A stretch of 64,000 nucleotides of DNA from Mytilus californianus (lineage: Eukaryota; Mollusca; Bivalvia; Mytilida; Mytilidae), in NCBI RefSeq assembly GCF_021869535.1, contig NW_026262734.1, forward strand, positions 91,951,285 through 92,015,284, in the 5' to 3' direction. The notes under the pieces are model-generated. The model saw only the letters and a program-made list of their open reading frames with translations, did not search any database and was not told the DNA's origin. Shown piece after piece: positions 38,701 to 53,700 of this stretch (positions within the stretch are counted from its first letter, which is position 1; the number at the start of each line of letters is the position of its first letter). Both the position numbers and the translations under genes were made by a program.

Positions 38701-41700
38701 ATTAAATTTTCTAATTAAGTCAGTTTGAGAATTAAGTATTTGGAGAATGCAATTAATATTTGGTATACAGTAACAGTGTAACACCAGGCCTGTTCCCTCA
38801 GACTTCCTCATAATCTTGAAGTGATCAAAATTTTTCTGTCATTAAAATACACATCCTGTGTCAACCCTTTGCTTACAACTATCTGTCATTCTGACAACAT
38901 TCTGTTCTACTTTCTGTTCCTATGATTATTACACCAGCCAATGAAATTCCTGTCTTAAAATTTTTGAGGATGTGTATCAAAACGATAAAACCAGAGGATC
39001 CTGAAAGGTCTATAAAACAGAAAGTAGAATGGAGCATTGTCAGATCCTTGTAAGGGAAGTGTGGACCAGGGTTTCTCCTGGATCAATTTTCTTTCTTGCC
39101 ACCCATTTCGCCCAAACAATATATTTTTCACTACTTTCAATTTTTTTTTCGTCAACTAAAATAAACATTTTTTTCGTTAAAAATTCTCTTTAAAAAAAAA
39201 ACATATATAATAATAAGTTAGCCATAGGAGACGTTTAAAAAACTATGCTTCAAACACGTACGTCACTAAAGCGATTGTGAAGTACATGAACTTCAAAACA
39301 ATTATTTCTATCAAAGTTGTAAATAAATCCTTTAGATGACATATGACACCATTTAACCATACCATTTCATTACACAACACAATCAATACCTTTATTGATT
39401 AGTCCATTGTTGCCGATAGCTATAAAATGCAATCAGCTGATTATTGATTTTCTATCAAAATCGTAATGAGTTCAAGGTGAATTCCAAGGATTGCCTGATC
39501 AGGGAAAAAGTGAGCAAGATGGACGAAGTCGAACCGTTACATTTCTTTTGCCAAATTCTTTCGCCAATAATGGGAATATGGCGACCGCCAGCGGAAACCC
39601 TGGTGTTGACACAGATTTGTATTTTAATCAGATTGTGTCAAGATTCGTTAATGATTGGCCATAAATATTTGATATGGTGTTTGATAAGCATTTACGCATT
39701 ATAGCTTTATGTTAGGGCACATCCTTCCATCATAAGTTCGTGACTTTTAACTTTCATCCTTCAGAGGGGGTCTTGATGGCAGAGTGGTCTAAGTAGTTCA
39801 TCTAATTTATCACTAGCCTGTGAACACTGAGGGTGTGAGTTCAAACCTTGCATGTGGCAAGTGCGTGCAACCCAGGCTTCTTCCGCCAGTAAAAACTCTT
39901 GTCACAATATAGGTAATAATGCTGATAGTGGTGTTAAACACAAACAATCAATCAATCAATAAATCATTCTTCTTATGTTTTTTGTCGTGCAAAGTCCAAA
40001 TGGTAATGATCCTCTCTTCCATACCTTTCCTGCTTCTGAATTTTGTTATAACTGGAATATAAATAAATTTGGAGGGCATATTTCAGTAAATCATGTACAT
40101 GATCCACCCATATACTTTTAATTTGGTATTCATTTGAAAATGTGACCAATATATCCATAAAAGAATCTTAATTTGCTCAATTGACATTTCAGTCTCGGGA
40201 TTTATGAAATAATACATAAATACATGTTATTTTAGGTTGATATAATCACGATCATTTTGTTTTTATTTATTAATTTATTTATTAGATGTTGTGATGCTAT
40301 TATTGTAATTTAGTTCCTTTGTGTAAAGTTTTTATTTTTCTAGAAATACAATTTTTAGAAGCTTTTTAGACACACATATATATTATAGCATAGAATATAA
40401 TTTTCTTGCAGCACATCAATTGTAAAACCAAACAATATTTTTGTGATTATTTCACAAATTTTCATTTGCTAAACAATATATATAGCATCATTCATTAAGT
40501 TTAAATTAAAATGTTAGGCATACTACAAGATTATGATTTTGATGTCTGTTTTGATGAAAGCATGCACAAAGTATATTACTGGCTCATTTTGCTGATGATT
40601 TGTTTATATTTCATAGTGTTTCAGTTTGCAGTGTGAACAATTATATTTTGCATGGTATTAGTTGTTGATTCAGAGCATGACAATGGTCAGTAGTGAATCT
40701 GAAATCCCATGCTTAAATTAGGGATATATAAGATCATATTATACTATAAACCTCATGCAGAACATTCAACTATGATAAAGAGAACTTCTGAATATAAATT
40801 AATAGGGGCTGTTATATTATTGACACAGATTAATTTAATTTTATTATTTTTTTTTTACATGAATGCTTTGAGACATTGACGAAACTGCCTATTTATACCA
40901 ACTCACTACTAATTCAGGGAGTTATCTCCCTTTACCATGATCTACCCATTTAAGGTGTAATACCACCAAGTCATAGTACATCACATCTGTTTTCATACGG
41001 AAAAGGGTCTAAAAAATATTCCCTTGAATTTGACAGTTGTAGGAAATTAACCCTGCATTTCATTGCAGAAAAAAAAATTGTGAGTCATAAACATACAATG
41101 TATATCTTGGGTATTTCAAAGCACCATTCTTTTTTTTTATTTGGTGTTTCTATAAAATATTTTAGAAAATTGGGGTTACTAATGCATGTAAACAGGAAAA
41201 AAAGGGGTGATGATTATTATCTTATATGCAATGAAATGTTATGTGAAATTTTCACTGCAGTACTGACAGGATAAAATTTTACTCATGCCAAATATTTCTT
41301 TATTTGAAACAAAGATCAAATCTGCACATTTTTTTGCAAAGTCCCAATTTAACAAAGACTATTAGGGAAAAACAATGGTGGTATTACTCCTTAAACAATC
41401 TATCTAATTCTTAATAAAACAAAAGATGACATAATATACATGTATTTACTTGCAACTTATGAATGTTCAGCATCATTCAGATAATTTCTGTATATATCAT
41501 AACAATTATATAATCAATGTTAATTTTGACTGCAGTATGAATTACAAATTCCTATATTTTCCAGATTAATGCCAGAAAGGAAATCATTCAGAGCCTACAC
41601 AGCTATAGTGTATGTAGACCCCAGTATGAAAATTTATATTCAGGGCAAAAAAGTACGGACGAAGCGTTTAGCTTGCTGCTTATATAAACCCAAAATGTAC

Positions 41701-44700
41701 AAATATTCTTCGAATCGATTCAAGACGCGAGCCGAGATGGATGTCACCAAATCAAAAGAAGATGCAAAAAATGCTGAACATCGAGCAAAAGAAGCAGAAA
41801 GTAAAGCTAAGTATGTATTAAAATATATTTTTTTCCCTTATGCAGTGAAAAAAAAACCGCTTTACAAATAATATGCAAATTTATATTATTTTAAGTTAGA
41901 GTATAAACATGATAGAAATGTATGAAAACTGAACATATTATACATTTTTAACTAAATGGCATTGAGTGCATTAACATTTAAACAGGGGAGATAATTTACT
42001 AAATCTCATCAAATTTATTGAAATATTGCAATTTGATCGTAATATCCCAGTGCTTTCCTATGGTTTTGTTATGTGTTAAAGCCTTACAAGTTGGAAACCA
42101 TGTTTGCTGTGTTGGATTATGTCATGGTTAATACTTATTCTTCAATGTCACATTTTCTGACATTTTGATTGAAACAGTTGAGAACTGCTTGAAATTGATA
42201 AAAAAAAAATGAACTATTTGCTTAGAAGACAGTATGGGTAAGAACACCTTGTAAGCAATACTTTAGAATTATTAGGGCCCTGTTGACTAGTCAGTTGGTG
42301 CCCTGAAGTAATCACTAAGTCTTTGTCCCACTGTCTGTCAGTACAAGGTTAAATATACTATTCAAAATTGTTCCTTGTTATCATAATAGTTTTCTTAAAA
42401 TTGACAGCCCATGTACGTGGATTGCTTTGTATGCATCAGTCTCAGTACCTCACATGAAAATGTGCATGCGGGGCCCTTGCTGTCATGTCAATTTTCTAGT
42501 TATTCTTGGGGTGCACAGTTTTTGTCTCGCCTTGACGGAGTCAAAAAGCGAGACATAGGTATGCTGTTTCCGGCGGCGACGGCGGCGTCAACAATGTATT
42601 AGTTTGTGATTAGGTCTAGTTCATGGTGAACCACTAGTGGTAGGTCAATGATATTTGGTATGCAGTTGTATTAGCATTGGCACATCTCATTACCATGGAG
42701 ATTATTTGGCCCCGCCCCCTCAGTCAAGGTCTATTGACTTTGAAACTTTTCATAGTTTACATGTATTAGTTTGTGATTAGGTCAATTTATGGGGAACCAC
42801 TAGTGGTAGGTCAATGATATTTGGTATGCAGTTGTATAAGCATTGGCATATCTCATTTCCATGGAGGTTATTTGGCGCCGCCCCCTTAGTCATGGTCTAT
42901 AGACTTTGAAAATTTTGCTAAGTTAACATGTATTAGTTTGTGATTAGATCAGTTCAAGGGGAACCATTAGTGGTAGGCCAATGTTAATTGGTGTTCAGTT
43001 GTATAAGCATTAGCACATCTCATTTCCATGGAAAATATTTGGCCCCGCCCCCTCAGTCATGGTCTATTGACTTTGAAACATTTGCTTAGTTTACATGTAT
43101 TAGTTTGTGATTAGATCAGTTTAAGATGAACTGCTAATGTTAAGTCAATGTTATTTGGTATGCAAATGTATTGGCATTTGCAAGTATTGTTTCCATGGAG
43201 ATTATATAGCCCCACCCCTGATCATGGTTCATTGACTTTGAAACTTTTACATAGTTTACAAGTTAATGTTTGTGTTTAGGTTTGTTTAAAGGAAACGACT
43301 TATAATAAGTCAATGGTATTTGGTATGCAGTTGTATTAGCATTGGCACATCTCATTCCATGGAGATTGTTTAGCCATGTACCTTCAGTCATGGTTCATCG
43401 ACTTTGAATATTTGCATAACTTACATGTTAAAGTATTGCTATTTTAATTTCAACATTTGCATTATCAAAATTACAAAAAGGCGAGACATATTTCTGTGAT
43501 AACAGTTTATGTTAATTCATGGTTATATGTGGACTACAAATTTAAGTGTTAAGAAAATAGAAAATAAAAGGATATGGAGTAAATGTACATGGGACAAAAT
43601 CGCACACAATACATAGAAAACATAGAAGATTATCAATGAACAGGGCTTTTATTCCTGTTCTTCATCTTGACAGTTGATGTAGGGTCTTCAACAATGAAAG
43701 AATCATTCATACCCTACAACAAGGTCAAGACGGCCCCTAGCGTCGACTTAAGCAGTACTAATGATAAAAATAAACCACAGTTCACCTTCTTTTTAGGTTT
43801 TTATTGTTTAAATTAAATACAAACTTCCTGTTTTGTACGCAGAATTTGTAAAATCCACAAAAATAAGTGACAATTTGTTTAATTGAAAATTGGTACCAAC
43901 CTGCCAACTAAAATAAATGAATCCAAAGTATAAACCTAAATTTTCTTTAAAGATTATGAAAAACGGTGTATGAGTACAGTTTTTATAAATATATAAGAAA
44001 TATTGAGATATTTAAAGTGATTGAGTTTTAATCAAAGATTTAATAATATTTTATTATATAGTTGGAATGAAATAATGTTTGCGGAGCATTTGATCAAGGG
44101 CCAGTCACTAGTAATTTCTCTCAATGAATCCCATACTGACAGATAAGTTTGTAAGTGCTAGAAAGTAACATATACATTTCAGATCTTTTTCCTGGATAAT
44201 TTGTTTATTGAACAATTTTACCATCAAGACAAACAAATAATATTGAAATGTTTTATTTTGTAGACACATAGAATCAAAACAAGGAGGTTCGTTAAAAGAA
44301 CACAGGGTAAGGTTGTATTGATAAAAGGAGATGGGTATACACCATGTCAGACAGCAAGCCACAAAAAACAAAACTAGTCAACATATAGTAAACACTATAC
44401 AAATTAATTCAAAAAATTTCTTGTTCATGACAGATAGAATATATCATTAACACCTTAGGACTGTTGCATAAAAGCATACAAGGGAACCAGAGAAGAATCA
44501 AAATCTTAAAAATTGAGTGTCAAACACTGATAACAGTATTGTCCAGAGAAAATGTAAGAGAAAGAAGAAAATTACCTCTATAGATGGTTACCCCATTTTC
44601 AAAGTGCTTTCCATCAGTGCCAAGGATATTTTAATGTAACAGCCCTAAAATTTCTACAAAATATCTGATTAAGAAATATACAGTACAATGTTAATGTAAG

Positions 44701-47700
44701 TATAAATGGAGAGCAGAGTACACTCAACTGTCTAATAAAGATCATGTATTTGCAAAAAATGTCCATTCATTTTAAAATACTTTAAGATTTTTACAAAGAA
44801 GAATTTATGTTAGTATCAGAACAAACTGTTGAGGTCTTATGCATTTTGCTAACTAGTTAAATGTCAAAATTTTATTATAGGCTGAGCTGCGGAGAGCACA
44901 ACAGCATGCTGCAGAGTTACGGAGAGACGCCAAGTTAAAAAAAGAGTTGGCAGACCGAAAGGAGAGGTATTAATGATTTTTCAGAGGCATTACACATAAA
45001 TCAATAAGGTTTTTACCGATTTCTTGGAAATTTACAATTCTAATTTTATTTTATGAATGGTTGTTCTAAAAAATATTAAGGTTTGAGACCAAAATTGCTC
45101 TGAGACAGGTTTTAGTCTCATCAAATTATCAAAGATAATGTCACTTGAAGTAGGCTGTTTCACCAGAGCAAAATAAATATCAGTATCTGACAAATGATTA
45201 GCTCTAGCTAGATAAGCGGGTTGCTCGTGTGGTAAAGGATTATTTTTGTGCAACTTGTTTGCAATTGTTATTTCATGTGTTTTTGTGCTTGAAACTCATT
45301 ATGCACTGTGTTTCATTTTAATTGTTTAAAAACAAGGTTAAAAACAAAAGGTCAGCTATTATTTAATATTTGTTTATCCTGAAATGGCCATTTTATTTAT
45401 GTTCGTCTGTGCACACACACATGTTGGTGGTTCTTCCCTTGCACTCCAGTCTCCTCCACAAATAAAAACTGGTCGACTTGATAAAGACAAGAATGCTAAA
45501 AATGGCGTTGAGCACCAACAATCAATAGAAAATGTATATAATGTTTTGATACATGACACAAGATCACAACATGCTTCTGACAAACATGAAACAAATGAAT
45601 GTCTTTTGTTTTTGCTGTTCTTCACACAAAGTCACAAGGACAAGCTCACAACTTGTGTTACAGCTTTTCTATAAAAGCATGCAAAGCAAACCTTTAATCA
45701 ACTTGCTTGCTATGTTTGTTTGGATGTTTGTAAACAACAGGTAGGTAGTCTATTTCAGTCACTACATATTGGAATTTGATTGGACAATAAACATTAACTT
45801 CAGTTAAATGTTAAGTTTCACATTGTATGTCAATTTTTATTGTCCAATCAAATACCAGTATATATTAAACAGACTGAAACTCTCCGCCTACCCTTTTGTT
45901 TACAAACATCCAAGCAAACATAGCAAGCAAGTCATTCAAAGGTTTGCTTTTCATGCTTTTATAGAAAAGTTGTAAGTTGAAAATTGGCCCTGATACTGGT
46001 TTAAGACGAGTTCTTTGCCAGCTGACAGATGTCATTAATACATATAACAAATATTCTCAAAAATAAAAAAACTAATTGAATTAAATAAATTAAAATATCA
46101 TCAGGAGAATTAAGGAAACACTGTATTTCTTAATAAATTTCATTTTTTGTCTTTTTCAGGTCATTAAAAGAACCCAAAACACTGAATTTTATATTTGGTG
46201 TGAATCTGGATAATCGTAGTCATGATGGTGTATTTGTATATAATTGTAGTCGTCTTATAAAGATGTATGAAAAAGTAGGGCCACAAACAGATGGTGGTGT
46301 GTAAGTAGAAATTGGGCCTCACTGTATTGATTAGAGTTTTTGAGATTTTTGGGTAAAGGTTTGTGTAGATAATTTGTGCCTCACTGTATAGATATAGAGT
46401 TTTTGAGATTTTTGGGTAAAGGTTTGTGTAGATAATTTGTGCTTCACTGTATAGATTAGAGTTTTTGAGATTTTTGGGTAAAGGTTTGGGTAGATAATTG
46501 TGCCTTACCGTATAGATTAGAGTTTTTGAGATTTTTGGGTAAAGGTTCGTGTAGATAGATTAAAATTTGCTTAGGGCTATTCCAGAAAAAAACAATATGA
46601 GGGTGTTTGAAGGCACATTTTTGCATGGCCATCACCCATACAATTTTATTTTACTTTGCATACATTACCACACAATTTGAACTTCGTGACTTGCCCCTAC
46701 CCATGCAAAAATAATTAAAGTGCCTTCCAACCACCAATATATTTTTTTCTGTAATAGCCCTTAAATTAAAATCCACTGGCTGAATTTAGAACTGCTGAAC
46801 CAATTCCAACCCAGTAATTTCTTTCTTGAATATAAATATGCAACGGCTATTCCAGAATTAAATGTATGGGAGGCACTTTTTCCACTCTTTTTTTTTACCC
46901 CAACCACCCATATTACACAATTTTCATTTTACTTATAATTTTCATAAAATTCAAAGAAAAATGCAACCACCCACAATTAATTGATTTGAGTGCCTCTCAT
47001 CCCCCATTTTAATTGAAAAGGTTTTGCACAATTTTTATACGACTGCAAAAAAAATGTTTGGGTTCATAAATGCTATGATGTTGTCGTCGTGGTCTGCGTC
47101 GTCATGTGATTTCCTGACAATTACTTTAGTTTAAGTGAATGGATCTCTATGAAATTTTACCATAAGGTTCAATACCACAAAAGGAAGGTTGGGATTAATT
47201 TTGGGGGTTATGGTACCAACAGTTAAGGAATTAGGGGCCAAAAACAAGCATTTTTGTAGATAAACGTATTTACACTTTTGGTATTTAGCTATATTTTGCC
47301 TCGGAATGACCTTAGATCTACTCCGAATCACCTTTTGACGTCAGGCAACAATCACTTTTTAATTGTGACGTCAAATGTTTTGAATTATGATGTCAAAGTT
47401 TACGGGAACCTGTGATTTTACGTAATGGCGGACAAATTTGCATACAAGTGTAAATACGTCTATTCCGGACAATAACTTGTGTGTAAGTGTATGAATCTCA
47501 CTGAAATTGTACTACAAGGTTCCATACCTCAAAGGAAAGGCTGGGATTGAGTTTGGGAGTAATTACTCCAAGGGGGGTCAAAAAGATTGGGGGGGGGGGG
47601 GATTTTCTTTCTTCAAAATTTTTGAAATTTCAAATTTTTTGCAAAGTTTCAAGAAGAAATTTTCAATTGAAAGTATTGCGCAATAGATATTGAAGATCTT

Positions 47701-50700
47701 TGACCACATTTATTTTGTGTCAGAAACCTATATTATGTCAAAAATTTGATCACAATCCAAATTCAGACAGTATCAAGCTTGAATATTGTGTCCAAACTTG
47801 CCCCAACTATTCAGGGATCGACCTCTGCGGTCGTATCAGACTGTGCTCAGCGAAGCATTTTATTGTCTCTGAAATAAAATGGATTCATTTATTTTCTTGG
47901 ATACCAATGTTCATGTGAAGGAAAACTTTCATTTTCCTGGATATTTGATTATCATGGTTTTGTCAAAGTAGAATTTTTTGTGATTTTTAAACATTTAAAT
48001 GTGTGGTCCATCCATGTCATCTGTACTCACGAACTCCACAAAAATTGGTTTCCAACAAATAATGAATCTACAATACATTGTAAAACTGATTACTAATTGT
48101 GACCTCAAAATATGTAGAATAGATCAACCAACTGCTAGTCTACCATGGCAGAAAGGATGGGGAAAACAAAATTTGATATCACATGACATATAAATCTTTC
48201 TTCCATAAAAGACCAGAAATTTGTTAAATAAAAATTTTCAAATATCAGTATGCTTAATTGTAAAAGACTATTTCAGGGAGTGTGATATGTTGTAAGTAGG
48301 CTACTTTTACTTAATTCATGCTAGATTCTGTGGACAGGTCATTCCTGTGATTAATTTTTTTTTAGCTATCAAAAGGTAACCATCAATTTAAAGGTTTATA
48401 AAGGGTATTTAATACTGTGGATACCAATGTTCATGGATTGGTGAAAAATTGTATTTTTGTGGATTTGCCAAAGTCTGTAAACAAGCCTTTAGGGCTGTTC
48501 CATTAAAACATACATGGAACCCAGGGAAGGCACTTTGAAAATGGGGTAACCATCTATAGAGGCAATTTAAAATTTCACTTGCATTTCCACTATGCAAAAA
48601 CATAGATGACACCCACCCATAGTTGAGATTTGGAAGTGCCATTCCTGGGTCTGATGTATGTTTTTATGGAACAGCCCTTAGAAAATTTGTGCTTGGTTGA
48701 ACATTTAAATTCATGGTTCTCTTATATCAACGAAATCCACAAAAATTGGTATCCCATGAATAATCATGAATCCACAGTAGTGGAAATGAAGCATATAAAA
48801 TTAACCACAAATGTAAAAGTAAAATGTTTCCTTTGGTATGCCAAAATTCCTGATTTATACAAATTTTATCCAGTTTTGATCTTCATATTATATTTTGCCT
48901 ACTAATTGTTGATCATGCACATGTATGTTTTCAACTAACCCGAATAATTCAGTCGTTATATTCCGCTGATCTACGAAGGCTACATTAACGCCTGAACGTC
49001 TTCCTCGATAAAGACCGTCAACCGGAAAATTCACACCGCTATGCAATATGGGAATTTTGATTTAAGTTGGCAGCTAAAGAAGGAGGAGTTTCGGATGTAA
49101 ATTGATGTTAAATGATGTAAACTGATGTTAATTGATGTTAATTAATTATTATCGGATTTGTGTTAATTGAACACACGTGTTTAGTAAGACAATTACAAGA
49201 CAGTTGCGCAGACTCATTATCCTGATCGCCGCCGATTGGCTCTCTCTCACAGAGAGCAGACGACGCGGCCAATGATCATAAGGAGTTCAAGCCCTCGTGT
49301 GGGAGAAAATCTGACACGGAAAGGGCTTGAATTATTCGAGTTAGTTTTCAACAGAACAAAGTTTCTGGTGTATCCAGGATTTTCATTATATAAATGACAT
49401 TCTAATGCAACATCGTTTGTAACGTCTGTTTTCATTGGATAACGTGACCAATTTTCATGGCATCAATTCACAATTGATCATGCTATGAAAACTCATGCGT
49501 AAGTGCAGACGACGTATGACAGATTTAAAATGTATGATTTGACGTTGTTTTCTGCCAGTTTTATTAGAATGGAGATAACAATATTGTATTTTAAGCTCCG
49601 ACGGCATCAAATCACCAATTCATGCAGTCCGAGCTTAAAATACAATACAGTTATCTCCTAATTGAACTGTCCTAAGTTTTTCAGATAAATTTTTTATAAG
49701 GAAAATTGTAAAAATTTAAACAAGTAAATCCTAAAATTATTAAAATATGAAATTTATATTTTGGTGCATGATGGGTTTGTCAACTTTGCTTGAAGTCTTG
49801 AGAGGGAATAGTTGGTTCTGTTAAAGAGATTTCTGCAAGATTAAGGTTGCCAGAGGTTTTAGATCTGACATTGTTAATGGTCTATGGGTTGCCTGATATG
49901 TTTCTGCTCACTTGCTTTTGTTTATTTGTTTTGATACAAAATAAATGTAGTAAAACTGAAATTGATTTTAAAGGAAATTTGCACTTAAGGTGGTACCAAA
50001 CATCTTGACTAAAATTAATTTGGCTCGTTTAATTTTCATGAAATTTTGACAAAAATATAAAAATTTCAAAAAACTTGAACCACACACTTTATCGGAAAAA
50101 TTTCATTGGATATATAACAGTTTGACAAACACTAATTTTGATCATTGAGAAGCGTAATATTTCCTTAACAATAGAACGTGATTAAAACGGTCAGCTGATT
50201 TTTAAAGAGTTATCTCCCTGTATTGTTATGTACCACCTTAATCTTGATGCTGAGATGTTAATGATAACTGATGCTGAAAATTGTCTTTATAAATAGATTT
50301 TGTTCAGTAATTTTTACGAAAAGGAATATAAACATTTGTTTTTAGATGTTGTATTCTGCAGATTTTTTACATGTCAGTTTTATAATCTGTAATTTTCATT
50401 GTACATTTCAGATTTTGCAGTGGTATTGTAGGAATAGTAGATATACCATACTTAGTATTAGAACCCACACACAACAAACAGGATTTTGCCGATGCTCGGG
50501 AATATCGACACATGATGAAAGCTATGGGGGAACACATGGAACAGTATTGGAAAGACATTGGAATAGGTCTGTTTTCTTGTGATTTTTTGTAAATTATTCA
50601 CTGTTGATATCCTATCATTTTTCTTGTACAAAGAAAGTGAGCATTAAATATGGCAAAGAACACATTAAATGAAATATTTAGAATTTATTACCAAATTTGG

Positions 50701-53700
50701 AAATTGAAGAAAGAAAATGCTGATTGATGTCTATTTATCAAGAAAACAAATGTTGATTTGAAAAAATGGATTTTTAAGAAATTTTTTTCTGCAAATAAAT
50801 AGAAGTAACATGGACAGCATGCTATACAATAAGTATACTGTAAACATAATTCACTGATTTTTTCTTTCTTAATTTTTTGCCTTTTTTATCTTTCAAAACA
50901 ATTTTATGGCAATTAATTATAGCTTTTGCTTTTTTTCTGGGGAAAAATATATAGTTGGTTTATCTTATACTTAGTGTAAGTACAAATTCTTCACAAATTG
51001 TCAGCAACATTATTGCGAACAAATGAAACTTTTCCACAGAGTCATCTCCTATTGGTCAATCTATTTAAACTTTTGTCAGTTCTGTTTTCCCATTGAATTA
51101 ATACAATAGCTATTGTTCCCTGTGTAGTTTATTCACTGGGACCTTTAAAAATTTCTTCTAAGAGAAATCCATCACTCATTGATTTACCTGAGTAAAAAAA
51201 TTATCTTCTATATAGAACAATAGCTATTGTAATTATTCAATGGGACAATAGAACTGACAAAAGTTTAAATAGATTGACCATTAGAAGATGACTCTGTGGA
51301 AAAGTTTCATTTTGGTTTGCAATAATTATAAAACTAGAGTGACAAATCTGGATAATTTTTTTTTTTCATGTCAGTAATACTTTTTAAGTATATAACACAG
51401 AAGGAAGTGCATTGTAAAAAATAAAAATAGGAATTATCATTACTTCGTTATTTTCTTTTACAGGGAACCAAGGTGTCACAACATTTTGGTAAGTAATTGC
51501 ATTTGTAGAATATTTTTTTGGCTTGGTTGAAATATAGAAAAACCAAATGGTTCCGTTTATTCACTAAAAAAAAGAGAAATTGTATTTGTTTTATATATAA
51601 GAAAGCCAATGAATGAAATCTTTGTTAAATCTTGACAAATTTTTTCACTGAACCCTATGTAAATCTGATATCTGCTGCTTCTAAACTCTTTGTATCTATT
51701 CATGTAAATGTTGTTCATCAATTGAATATATGGAAAATGAAAATTTGTCTAATACAAAAAAATATTTAGTGGAAAAATTTTGACTTGAAAATTTTGACTA
51801 CGATTGAATTTGGAAAGAAGGATAAGTCTGTTGCCAAATTTTCATATCGTTTAGATAGACTTATAGAAAATGATATAAACTCAAAATATGAAATTAAGAT
51901 TTGAATAGAAGCAAAGTTACTATTTGAAATTTACTAATAAACATTTGCTTATTTAATGTTTTGTACTATGTTGCAGGGAAAACTTTGGTTATGTTAGCCA
52001 TTCATGGAAAGACCCACCATCAGGTGATATCAAATACCAGAGAAAACGTGCCATGCAGGTTAATACAACATTACAATGTGGTACGTATATTTCATATATA
52101 AATGGAAGAAAATGCGGTATGAATAAAATATTCAGATGAATGAGGGAGAGATTTTTCCAGGAAATTAAGGCTGAAATATCAAACTGTATACTGTATCGCA
52201 CTGGATGTAATGGTAGAAACTATATTTTACAGAAAATAAAAAAATAGCAAGATGTGGTATAATTGCCAACGAGACAACTCACCACAAGACACCAAATGAC
52301 ACAGAAATTAACAACTATAGGTCACCGTACAGCCTTCAACAATGAGCAAAACCCATACCGCATAGTCAGCTATAAAAGGCCAGGAAAAATAATAGACATT
52401 TATATTCACCAAGAGAAAGTTATTATTAAACATCTGTAGGCAAATGTTTTCTTTGCAAATATGCAGGGTTTAAGCTAGGATTTTGAGGGCTTTAGTCACT
52501 TTTGCGCGGGATGAAAATCAACCTTATTTTGGGTAGCAGCAAGGGACCTATGATGTATATTACTATCTATACATCTTTGTCAGACTTTGAAGGACTTAGG
52601 CATACTAGGCAGTTACTGCATGATTTGACTGATGTGGCACTTTAATACAAAGATTAGGATATAAGATCTGGAAATCTAGTTCACAATTTCACTTCAGTTA
52701 GTTTCAGGGTACATTCCTAATCAGCAAAAGTTGGGATCCATTTTTTTTAAAACCAGGAATCACAGCATAAATGAACTTGTAAGGACTATTTCACTGCATT
52801 ATTCATACTCATTATCCTTAAAAACATTTTAAAGCGATATTTAGAATTAATTCTATAAAGTTGGAACCAAGGATTTGTACAAATCCTTATTGGAACAATT
52901 CTAATGACTTTAAATTGTAAATTTATCATGAATAGATCACGTTTACTTTCGATTTCCAAATGAAATGAAAACGGGAAGTGACAAGTGGATAATAAATTCA
53001 GAATGAATCCAGATTCATCTAATTGATTTGTGTTTGAAAAAGGCAGGAAATTATCATTTTTGTCGAGCCTTAGACTTTTGTCGAAAAAGCGAGACATAGC
53101 GATCCTACATTCTGTCGTCGTCGGCGGCCGCGTCCACAAATATTCACTCTGTGGTTAAAGTTTTTGAAATATTAATAACTTTCTTAAACTATCCTGGATT
53201 TCTACCAAACTTGGACAGAAGCTTATTTATGATCATAAGATAATATTCAAAAGTAAATTTTGTAAAAAAAAATTCCATTTTTTCCTTATTTTACTTATAA
53301 ATGGACTTAGTTTTTTCTGCCAGTTAACATTACATTCACTCTGTGGTTAAAGTTTTTAAAATTTTAACAACTTTCTTAAACTATCCTGGATTTGTACCAA
53401 ACTTGGACAGATGGTTGTTTATGATTAAAGGCTAGTATCTAGAAGGAAATTTTGTTAAAATTTTGTTCCATTTTTTCCGTATTTTACTTATAAATGGACT
53501 TAGTTTTTCTTCCAGTTAACATTACGTACAGTCTGCAGTTTAAGTTTTTAAAACATTTATTAGATTCATAAACTATCCTGGATTTTTACTAAACTTGGAC
53601 AGAAGCTACTTACAATCAAAATATATTATAGAGAGGAATATTTTTATTAATTTTTTTCCTCATTTTTGTCGAGCCTGTGATTAACAGCAAAAGTAGGCGA

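Noticed and set aside
50412..50421. Alternative acceptor TTTTGCAG nine bases inside MORC2 exon 13
   Set aside because: Use would remove FCS but, given the phase left by exon 12, it keeps length by three codons only if the first base is shared; homology starts at the upstream site, so the first AG is preferred.
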